From NCBI GenBank assembly GCA_028753945.1, contig JAPNXP010000013.1:310001-374000 (forward strand): a stretch of 64,000 nt of DNA, given 5' to 3'. Position 1 is the first letter of the stretch, and each line of letters begins with the position of its first letter. This document shows positions 23,101 through 35,100 of the stretch, one piece after another. The notes under the pieces were generated by a model. The model saw only the letters and a program-made list of their open reading frames with translations, was not told where the DNA came from and made no database searches. The translations under genes and the position numbers were made by a program. This DNA is from Hexactinellida sp. DTS-2022 (lineage: Eukaryota; Porifera; Hexactinellida).

Positions 23101-26100
23101 TCCACTGGATTGTGTCGGGATCGGAGAATTCACGAATCGATTTATTGTACATGGAGCAGCTATGCGAGTGGTACTTATGAGGCGACCTTTGCCCGACAGT
23201 ATCGATTAATATCGGGCAATTCAGGTCTATAGTCAGGTTTGGAGAGTTAGAATCTTCCTTTTGAGTTTCAGAGTAAAACGGCGGCGAATCGCTAGGAGAG
23301 GAACTCTCGACTGGTGCCAGAACAGTCGTATTATCCGGCTGGCTTGAATAACGGAATAATTGAGGCGCCTGAGACTCGTTTGAGTGCCTCTGAAAATGAA
23401 AAGTTCGATTTGAAGAAGTGGTAAATATAGGCTGGTCTACTGGATTCTTCAAGGATTGCTGTAAATAATGTTCCATTCTCATCTGACTACGCAGGGTTTG
23501 TTTATGAATTTTGATCGATTGTTTCATGAGTTGTTCCATTGCTTTAAGCCTTCTATCAATATTTTTGAACTTGTAATCAGGGCTAATAGTGTCGGGCAAT
23601 TTCCCTTCAATTGTATCATTAGAGGAAGTGCTCGAGGGTAAATCGTTTTGGACAGCCAGCTGTGGTTGAGTTCGAATTATTTTCGCAGTTTTGGGTTGCG
23701 AAAGAGAAGTGGGAATATATGGCAAATTAGTCAGAATAGGTGCCTCATTTTTAGAAGGTGTTAAAATCGAAATATTTGACTCAGTGCCCTGCGGCGTTGT
23801 AGTAACGATGCTTGGGATGTCATGCCTAACGTAATACAAATTATTAACGAAGGCGTTTGGGTAGGAAATCACGTTTGGAAGAGACGCAATAGAATTGCTC
23901 AGGTGCTTCGGTTGACTGGGGTCTGCTATAACAATGCAAACTTGTTCAGGCTGTGTGTGGGCCATTTCAGCTGAAGGAAGTTGGGGAGGAGTTATATTAT
24001 TAGAACTTGTAACCACGATGTTGAATTTCTGATCCGGGAAAATATAATTATTTTCAACACTGTCCGACATTTTGGAAATTTTATAAAATATGAAGATTTT
24101 TTGTATATATGTAGGTTGATGAACAATATTGTATTGTTGTTTGATAAAACAAATTAAACTATATAGTTAAACACAAATCCTAGTTTTTATATAACTAAAC
24201 TTGAACTAATATGTGGAACCAAGTTCCAGTGTACCATGCAAATAGGCCATTAACGGTTGCGAGTTTAGTTTCAATTGCTCTTAGATCCAACAGTAATTTA
24301 CTAGCTACATTTAAATAACCTAAATTATATTACATTATCTATTGAACTAAGCTAGATTAAACTATAATAACTACCATTAAACTAATTCAATAATCAAGTC
24401 TGATACCTTTTTATTAATCAAAAGCATCGATAGTTCTAATATAAATAAACTCTGTCTTTTGGCATTAATTGTCTTAATTAAAAGTGAAGAATGCTAATAA
24501 TAAAATTGCTAGCCATTGCATTAATAAATTAAATATACAATTAGTAAGTACCTTAACAAGTAGAGCTCTTCGAATAAAGTTCTTTTTGATGATTAAATCT
24601 GTTAGTTTGATCACAAAGGGGCCAAAAGAAATCTCACTCGTTAAATTATCAGGCCAATAACTGTAATTTCTAGCCTAGAATATAATATATTATGCTGTTT
24701 TTCCTGCATAATTAAATAGTTATAAAATATGTCAAAATCATTAATTTTTTTTAGAGTAATAAAAAATTATACTAGTATGTATACCCTATTTTTTTCTTGT
24801 TAAGTCTTAACATAATGAAATTTAATTATGGATTAATATTTCTAATCAGAATGTAATTATCAGGTGATTCTAAATACTAAGAAAAATACTTACTAAATCA
24901 ATTCGGTTTTTTAAAGAATGCAATGGAGTTGGTAATTAAAAAAAATTAAGCTTTCAGAAAGGATTCTTTATAATTTCATTTTGTAAAAGACGTATAATTG
25001 GAAATAAATGATTGACTGAAAACTAATAATTTTTGAAAGTCCTAATGAAAGTATAACTTTCTTCTCGTAAAAAAACTCTTAATGAGTCTGTAGATAGTGG
25101 TGAAAGGGTATGGTTACGATTAGTATATTCCCAGTAGATAAGTTGTCAAATTGACAAATTTATTAAGTTGAGGGTTTAAACTTCGCATTGTTATACCAAT
25201 AATCTAGATTTGTATACACAGCAGCAAATAAATAGATAAAATATACTTACCTTGCCCCCATCAATAGAATCAGTTAACAGAGTAATAACTGTAATATTAT
25301 ATTCCCAACATAGCCGCCAAAAATCGCAAATTGTCTCCAACAAAGGTGCTAAACACAGATAGTTAAAAATACACAATAATAATATGCAAGTTAATGCAAC
25401 TATTAATCTACAATACAACAGAAGTACTAGTTAATACTGAAACAATCATTAAATTGAAGTGTATTAAATGTATACATGTACAAACAAGAACTAGCTTTGA
25501 TCATTTAAACAATTATGTAATCTTTTAATCAAAATCTACTCGCAATTCTGTAGTAACATATTTCACCTAACATAAAATATATCCATTAACATATTTACCA
25601 ACGTACGTTTAAATTGCGGTAACAAATGCCAGGGACACAATTTAAAGACACATTAAATATTCACAGATTTTAACTAAATTATATTTAAAGAGAAGTAAAC
25701 GACTTTCGAAAATTGATACTTCGGTATATAGCGTTATTAAATCATGATTAAACACATACGAAGAACAAATATTAATGAATTATTAGTTAATCATTTATAG
25801 CAAGCATTATGTCTGCGGTGGTTTACTAATATTAATTTAATCAACCAATTGGTGAAAATAATAGAAGTTTGTATAATTGCAAACTTTAACTGGAAAGAGA
25901 TCCGAGCACGTGCAAGTACTGAGGCACCCAAACAGACATCGGACAAGAATCAATTAGACATAATAATTGCATTGTATGTGTCTAAATACAAATGTCTAGC
26001 TAACTAAAAAAATGAAAGAGTAATTTCGGTTTTGTATTTTTATATTCTTGTAATTAGCTGCCACTAATTGGCAAGATCTAACCAAAACACATACAGTGGA

Positions 26101-29100
26101 GTTGCTTTATTAGCAACTCGGGTTTTGTTGAAAAATAGTTGCTAATAGGGGAATTTTCTTTAGAGTAAAACATTATTTTACGCAGTTACTATTCATCTTT
26201 CTCTTAATTAATAGTAAATAACTATAAATTATAATAAAAATACACATTATCATCCACATAGGCGTCGTAACCCGCCCGGGTGCCCGGAAATGTCCGGGCG
26301 GCCCGAAAGGGTTACCCTATGCTACTAATACTACACCCGGAGTCTACCCGGACATTACCCGGAATTTCGGGACGGCCCGAAGGATTAACCTTTGCATTTA
26401 CGACGCCTATGATCATCCACCTCACGGTATTTCTTGACAACGACTGGTTTCATGAGAACATACAATTTTTAAGTATTGAAAACATGAAAGCATATATTTA
26501 TTGAGGAAGTCCAACTAGGAATATTATATTATCAAATCACAGGACTAAGCTAAATATGTCGACACAATACGTATGGTACGTGCAAATTTATATAGTAAAT
26601 CATTACGTGTATAATGATTTGCGCGAGTAATGTAATTGTTCGTCTATTTGCAACTTTGAGTTGCTTATGGGGACAGATCTACACTTGGCACCATAAAATA
26701 GGTTGCTAATAAACTAATATTGCCATTAAGCGAGTTGCTAATAGGGGAACTGCACTGTAATATAAATATGAAAATAATTATCAATGCAGTTGTAATTATA
26801 CTAATAGTTAATGTTTAGGGCAAATTAAGACTTAATATCTAATCGCGATAATATACATTGAAGCAACTTTTTTATACAAATAACAATATGCTGTATATCA
26901 TAAATGTATTTAAACAAATCACTGCAATTCGGCGAATTGAATAGAAAATTAAAAAACTAACCTTGAGTTGCAATATATTTCCGTTCTTTATTGTAACCCT
27001 ATATTATATATTTAATATTAAATTTGCTATAGACAGGTTCAGTGTTTTTTTTAAGGATTTGCTTAGAGGGCCCTACCAACAATTAGAGGCCATCACTCTA
27101 CATTTCATGATATTGAGTACTTAGCAGGTTAAAATTAGAGGCCCATTGAGAAAATTAGAAGCCCATTTTGGGCCTCTAATTTGCCTTAAAAAAAACACTG
27201 GACAGGTTAATTAATCACAATATTTCGCAATTCAATGCTATATTTAATTGCTGTCGAGTTATTATAGTATAATACATTTATATCCAACTGGCAATGATTT
27301 CCCAAAACAACTAAATAGTTCAATGCAACTCTTTAGTTAATTTTAATTTATAACAAACTCACATCTATAAATGAAGCGTTAATATAGTCGTGGTCAGAAT
27401 CAGGAATCGAAGTAAGTACTACTCTAGAATCATCGTCTAAATAAACAAAGAAACATAATAAACGATGTGCCTAAATAAAGAATTGTCCAAAAGGATTAAA
27501 ATTAAATAATCGCTTATTGTACAAAAATTCGACCCATTAGCAAAAGTTACACATTTTGTGTGGTTAGTTGTTTAAAACAATTCTTGGGAACTAACAAGGG
27601 AAAATATCAACGAATCTGTTTAGATGTCTGTGGCAATTTAGCTGAGATGATTTTGCTTCCGACCGTAGCCTCTCGTCCAATCGCTAAATAAATAAACATA
27701 TATTCAATGACAAATGTACAATATACTTTTTGTGGTTTAATGTTGAACTTTAATTATCTACATGTACCACATTAAGGGGTTAATTAATAACTTAATTATA
27801 TCCGACTAATATATGAATTTCAAATCTACCACATTAAGGGGTTAATTATATGAATTTCAATAGACTAACATTGTATTCCTGTGAGAATGCCTGATTATTG
27901 TTTGTGTGTAAGAACTTTATAAGCTCACCCAGACCATCAACAGATATCGAGAAATCTGTCTCTGTACAATATGTAATCCTGGCTGGCTCTATAGGAATAA
28001 TTGTGTAATTGTTTGGCTTTTAGAATTTTTAAAATAAAATCCTACCTTCGAAAGTAGAGAGCGCTTCTGGTGTATTGACGGTGTCTTCTAGCGTGGAGAT
28101 GAGAGGATTGAAAAAGGAAAGAGAACCCTTTTGGACAGTCAAAGAGGTGTCAATAGTCGCTAATCCAAGCGTTTGTGAATCTTTTCGATTTGTTATTGGT
28201 CTACTCTTTCTTTTAACCGACAAACTCAAACTAAAAAATATTTAATAAATAAAATTAGGAGAGGATATTTTTTAAAGTTTCCGATATTTGGCTATAAAAG
28301 GCAAGTTTTATAAATTAAATATTTATGGTATTATATAAGAATTGTTCTACTAATCTTTAATTATTTATATAATGTAGTTATACATTCCTATTCCTACTAT
28401 GTACCCACTTACACAGAACACAAGACGCAACAGATCAAAAGTACAAACAACAGAAACAAGATCACCCCTGCTCCCACGCCCGCACTAGTGTATATTAAGC
28501 TGAGCTCAATTTCAACACTATCTTCTGGTAGCAAACCTAGATAACAAACATGAAGGAAACAATGTCAGTTCATATTATCAACATAAATTATTGCTATACA
28601 TATCATACGTAATAATACCACAGATAGGAAAACTTACTTATTAATTCAGATAATTCTGAAAAGTATGTGATCTATGGATAGAAGTGAAAATGTTTATTAT
28701 ATAAATTAAATACAAGATTAATTTGAATTATATTGAATTAACTAACCTCTTCTCTGGTGAATGCAGTTAATATAAATCCATATTTGAAATTAAACTCTAG
28801 TTGTGGATTATAATTGGTTAGAATATTTTCTGCGAAATTTGTCAAGTTATTCTGTTCCTGTGAATAATAGCAAGGGTCAGTTACGCGCGGACCACCAACT
28901 GTTATGTAGTTTGGAAATGAGACACAATTCTCGGTAGAAATATTCGCGATTACTGTCAGTTGGATGACCTGTTGAGGTAGTGAGGCATCTCGAGTTGTTC
29001 TTTTGTTGTTTTGGAGTAAACGAGGAATGTTGAGAGATTCGGTATTAAAATCAATTTTCACTCTCACCATAAACAACAGCTGATATCTGAAAAGAAAAAT

Positions 29101-32100
29101 AATAACACTTAATAAAATATAATATGAGAGTAAACTCTGCTTAATAGAGTCACCTCGGGACCAGGTTACTTTGACCCGATTAAGCGGAGAAATCTATTAA
29201 CAGAAAATAATTTAAGCCAAACTGTCATTCCGTCCTATAAATCCTGTGAAATTTTGACCCCATTAAGCGGAGTTGACTGTATTTATAATACTTACTTTAT
29301 TTCAGCATTTCTATCGGATGTATCTTTCAGAAAAAGAAGAACAGATTTCAATCCTCTGAGTGGTGTGCTCCAAATAACTGGACTTGTCACGTTCAGAACT
29401 AAAAACATTATTTAGTCAAGTTTTTTTATTATTAACATTCAAGGGAACAAAAATTTTGTTAATAATTGAGAAACTTCATAATAAGAGAATTAAGTTGATA
29501 AATTGGGACCATCATAACAGAAAATTGTTAATAATAAGCAGACGAAATATTGTTCACAATAAGCAGACTTGACTGTGTATAAACACTGAGAAGAGAAGTG
29601 AATAGTTAAACAGTACTAACCTCCAGGTTCTGTTCTTACAATTAAAGTTGTAGCAGTAACCGAGATTCCCATGCTATTCAGAGATAATATTGTTATTCGA
29701 TATACAGTGTCAGGTGTCAAACTGTCAATAATCAACCGGATAATAGAAGAGTTAACTTGAATTGGATTACGAGATTCTTCAAAGATAGGGTCGTAAGGTT
29801 TAGATCCTGAAATATTGATCTAATAGGAATAAATTGATAATTAAATTCCACGCATTAAATGCAATTTATTATATGAATTTACTTATCCACCGATCATCGG
29901 CGTTTGTATTAAATAACCTGGCTAGTTTCTACCGATGGTTTTTTTATAAACAAAAAAAAACAATCGGTAGAAAGTAACGAGGTTTTTTAATACAAACGCC
30001 GATGATCGGTGGATAAGTAAACTCTATTATATTACCTGATAGGTTTGTATTATACCATCAGAATCAGTTGGAGGGACCCAAGCGAGCACAAATGATGTGT
30101 TTGTCAAGTCAGAATATGAAGAGTTCAAAGGCACTGATGGAACTAACAACAAAGAAAGCATATTATAGCATATAGCTACATGAGTCAGTGTAGCGAGTAT
30201 AAATAGCGAGTTAGCTGTAGTTAAGAATAATTCTATAAGTTTAAACTTACAAATTTGGAGAGTTTTGAAAGTGACACTGAATGAGAACATCCCGTAGCCT
30301 GCTATATTTCTAGCTCGAACCCTAATACTGTATTGAGTGGCTGGAGTCAATGAGGGAAGAAATATTCGTGTAGAGTTAGATAATGCAATATATGTTTCTT
30401 TAGCAAGATTTAGTGCAGTTAGTTCTGTGTACTCAATTAAATATAATTCTATGTTAGCATTTGGAGAGACAGGGGCCTAGATGTAATGAATTGCAAACAG
30501 AAGAATAAAATATTTATACAAACATACATTTTATTCAGATTTGAATACAGCTTACCTTCCATACAAGAACTGCGTTAGTAGAAGTTATTTCTGTTACGAG
30601 AAGATCAGTTGGAGCAAGCGGGACTAAATAATAATCTAATAATACAGTCGACTCCGCTTAATTGAGTCACCTCGGGACCAGGTTACTTTGACACGATTAA
30701 GCGGAGAAATCTATTAAACGAAAATATTTAAAGCCAAACTGTCATTCCGTCCTACAAATCCTGCGAAATTTTGACCCCATTAAGCGGATAAATCTCTATT
30801 AAGCGGAGTCGACTGTATTTCATTCAGTCGCGTAAATTTAAAAGGAAACTTTTTTAGGCGTGCAAAAATCAAGATATACCTCACAGACTTAATACAAAAT
30901 TTGTAATAAGCGAGCTCAAACTAAATCTAGATGCGTAGAAAACTTCACTTGGATGAAATCCTGTTTACAAGGTATTTATTATGTAACAAAAGAATGTTAC
31001 GTACCTCCAATCACTTTGATTCTGATTCTCTTAGAAGCATTGGCAAACCTAGAATAAGCCCTACATTCGTAATGGGAATACTGGGGCTGTAGCATAGATA
31101 GGTTCAGAAGTGGACCGTTCACAATGATAGATCCGTTAAGCAACCACTTAACCGAAAGCACAGGAATAGTAGCCTCTATTATATTAACTCTGCATTCCAA
31201 CAGGTCAATAGCGTTGTTAAGAAATGAGCTGATTGCATTTGATGACAAAGGTGAAGAATTTCGGTAAAACCGAATACGCGGAGTAACTAAATAAGAAATA
31301 ATTAAATACTCTGTAGAGTCTAGACTGTCTAAAGAAATGGAAGCAATTACCTGTCTGCTGATGATACACAGTGAAACTAATAAAACTAACTTGATTGATA
31401 ACACAAGCATAAACACCATTCAAGGCAGTAATAGCATTAACTGATGTGCTTTCAGTAAAATTGATGAGTTTAGCTGTTAGATAGACACTAAAACTTGAAG
31501 TAATTAGAGATAACTCAGTTTGTATGCAATTAGTGGGAGGACTCGTGTAGTTCGCTAGACTGTTATAGGAGAGAGTTGGTGGCGAGTGAATCGACCCGTA
31601 AATACAGGTTAGAGATAGGGTGCTTGATGGGGGTATCAGGAAAATAGAATTATTAGCAATTCTCGTGGGAAAAGTAGAATAGTTTGCAAAAAGTGCCAAA
31701 CCTGTGAAAGATGAGTTTTATTAGTTGCAATCTATCATTAATGTATGTGGTGTTCGCCTAATAGCAATTCTCCCAATAACTATATTGTTATATGAGCAAG
31801 TTACTTTTCATCCCAAGCGAGCATTTAATGTTAATTATCTAATTGCAACTTCGCCTATTAGCAACAAATTTCTTGCAAAACGCTACTTGCTATTATGCGA
31901 ACACCACACTACTTAACTATACTAACCACTGCTTTGAAGATACACAGTCGTTTGTCTAGCTGTACCAGGATCACACGTATAATTACCAGTCGCATATACC
32001 CCCAATATACCTATACTGATAGCACCATCTACTACACTAACTGTAGTCATATTAATTCGCTGGTTTCCATCTTCAATCAGTGTAGTTGAGTTATCTTTCA

Positions 32101-35100
32101 ACTCAATTAACCAAGTGGCATTAGCTGAATCACAGTACAGAGTTACATAACGTTGGAACAATGGAATCGCTATGCTTCTGTAACCAGCGACAAGTTGTAA
32201 TGAGTTCTTCTGTTTTAACGTTATAACATCTATATTCAGAACATGTGTAAATACTAATATACAGACTAAATAAATGCTATATGTAATTACCACTTACTCG
32301 TTAGTTTAATTGATACACTATTATCGTTGCTGCTGCACGAATAAGCCCCTCTTGTGTCTGCATTGATAGAGCGAATCAACAGTCCCCTTGACACCAAACA
32401 AACCTCATTGGAATTCTGTGGGTACATCCATGTAGTGTACCCCTCCAAGGAACAGGACAGTGTAACACCATAAGTACCGTGTTTGAGGATAGGGTAGCTG
32501 TCTGATGGTGAGTCAAACGAAGTGTTAAAATGTTCTATTTGTATATAGTCTGAATCGTGAGAGAATTCTGTCTGTGATGTGATTTCATAATACTCTATTA
32601 AATAAATTACTATAAGATACCAATTAAACAAGGAATTATCCAGGAGAGCGAGACGCTCCTTTTGGAATATTATTTTTGGGAAAATTTGAAATTTGGAATC
32701 CTCTCCTATGCCGTAGCATTAATTTGTGGTTTAGGCGTATTAGAATTGGATCAGACCAGGATTAGGAGCTTATTTACAAATGGTTGTATAATACACTGCG
32801 GGAAACAAAGCTAATTTAAAATTATCAAATTACTTGAATCTGTTGCAATATAAATTAGCGTTACTTCTCCAGTAGAGTTATCTACACACTGATACTCTCC
32901 TTCTGTTTGCAAGTTGAACAAATCAAATATTAGAGTAGTAGAGTTTATAAGCCGTGTGTTGTTTGATATAGGGTAGCTAGACCAATTGGGAACAGTGCCT
33001 TTACACGTGAGGAAAACCGCGGGTGTTAAGACTTCTAGATAGATTGTTTGTTCGTTCACAAGTGCGATATTTCGCGAGCCATCTTGCAGCTGAATATAAT
33101 TTGCTAGAAATAAGAAATGTAAATATATTCCAAGAAATTGGCTATAAAAAAACACACCAACCTTGTAGGATTATTATTTCCAATTCCACTTTAACTCTAT
33201 AACCCAGTACATCAGTGCTACAAATATAAACTCCAGTGTCCTCATATCGTAACGACGAAGTGTCAAGAACCGCGATATTGCCTGAAGCAGACACCACAGC
33301 TCGAGAATAAGCTCTATACCAAATGATGGGCGTATCAAGCCTGTTTCCAATGGTAGAACATAGAATTTGTTTAGGATATTCACACGGTCCAACAGTCAGG
33401 GAAGTTCCGTTAAAAACATCTCCATTGATTGATAATTCTAACTCCTGTGAACCTATATGGAATTATTATAAAATTACAAATTTACAATCAATATATACTA
33501 CAAGAAATGTAGTAATAAGAATAGTAGGTTGTAAAAAGCTACGAATAACCAAATGAAGAATAACGTATAATGTTGTGAACAAATTATTTGTTAATTAATA
33601 ATTATTAACAACATGTCTAACAAAGATAATGTTACAAACCTTGCAATAGAATTATGCTTATTGTATTTCCAGGTTCACTCATATTACTACATGTGTATAC
33701 CCCCTCAGCATTGGAAGTAAGCTCTTCTACAAGAATTCTCCCATCAGGGAGAACTGAATTAGTGGAGTTATAAGGTTGTTGCCATATGGTGTTCCGGAGT
33801 GGACAGGTGAGTAGTATAGATTCTCTATTCGGTGGGAATGCAATGGTTTGTTCGTTGTACACTTGAAAATTGTCAGTTAAACTAGACACGCTTATGAACT
33901 CTAAAGAAAAGTTGTAAATAAATTAGCCGTTTGCCCATGCATTTGCAAATAAATAGTAAATACATGTGTAAATACCAATGTAATTCAGTAAACAAATTAC
34001 AAGTATAATTATTGATAGTAAACATACACACAATACAAATACATAAACAATAGACAAATGTAACGAATGGATAAATGCGAAAACCGCGATTTCACACCAA
34101 GAACAGCTAATCTCGCTTCAGCTCCAGAGCAGTTCCTCCCTTAGTTCTCATGCGATCGGTAGCGTCGCTTATTCCCTGACCGATTTGGTAAGATCCATAA
34201 ATACCGTAACCCATGATAATAAAGAAACAAGTAAACCCAACTTTATACCCGTTCTGAGGTGCGAATATTCTCGAAAGGAGAGACATGAAATTGTTGTGAG
34301 AAATGTGTTTCAAGAAGTAGATACAATATGTAGTTTCAAATATACGTACAGTATAATATTGTATTATAATGCAATTCTAAATATTGTAGTGCAATATTAA
34401 GTACAGCAATAATGTTTTAGAACTAGGGATGCATAGTTAGGCAGCAATATACAATCTATTGAGATAGTTAGTTAAATCAAGTTATTTATATATTTTTATG
34501 AAATTTTGCATGACAAAATTTTATTACAGTCAAGTCTGCTTATTATGAGCAATTTTCGTCTGCTTAATATGAAAAACTATTTAATATAAACGAGCCCTAT
34601 GGTCCCACTTTAACACCTTAACGGGTTGAGTTCGCTTATATGAAGTTCCTCTATAATGAACAAAATTTGGGTCCCTTGAATGTACATAATATAATAATAA
34701 TCTGACTGTACGAATATTATAAGTTATAACCCACAATGCATTGAATGAAATGTATTAATAAATATATTATAATAATACGTACCTCTGTCGCTGTACAATC
34801 CAAACGTAAGGAATACAGTTGCATTATTTCTATCATCCACTCTACAGGAGTACACCCCCTCATCTTCTGATAACAGCTCTCCTCCCACCATTAGCTTATA
34901 CACCCCAGAACCGGAATTCTGTTCCACCACAACACTTCCATCCTCCCTATTTATAGGAGCATATATACGGCCCCCAGTCGGGTGATACCATGCAATATAA
35001 GGAATGTCGATGTCAGAAGATAAACACAAAACTTCAGTTTCAATACCATCGTGGGTTATAATCTCGTGGCCCAACAGAGCTCTGTAATTACTCCCTGTAA

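Larger units (their letters stand above)
25349..26961. other. Receptor D1 intron with nested mobile elements
   Basis: No gene. The segment holds the CAGTGGAGTTGC element (26094-26757) with a second element inserted in it (26257-26411). The rest is plain AT-rich intron. Confidence 0.5.
19587..27988 (-). other. PTP domain D1 of the receptor (degenerate)
   Basis: Nine exons carry the domain in the right order: LGELIKFLHTNNNQAFSQEY, HLNRFVDIFPYDDSRVVL, DYINASFIDGYNKERKYIAT, APLLETICDFWRLCWEYN, NYSYWPDN, INQFHFISWPDTSMPE, LLVQCRSGAGPSSVFLFLEI and EYYIFAHDLL. The WPD aspartate and the P-loop cysteine remain, but the usual VHCSAGVGRTG reads VQCRSGAGPSS, so the arginine that binds phosphate is lost, and the Q-loop glutamine before Tyr is Glu. 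In most RPTPs D1 is the active domain, so inactivity here is noteworthy. Confidence 0.82.

Noticed and set aside
26280..26504. 74-codon ORF through the GC-rich MITE
   Set aside because: It crosses both MITE ends and has no domain features; chance ORF in a mobile element.
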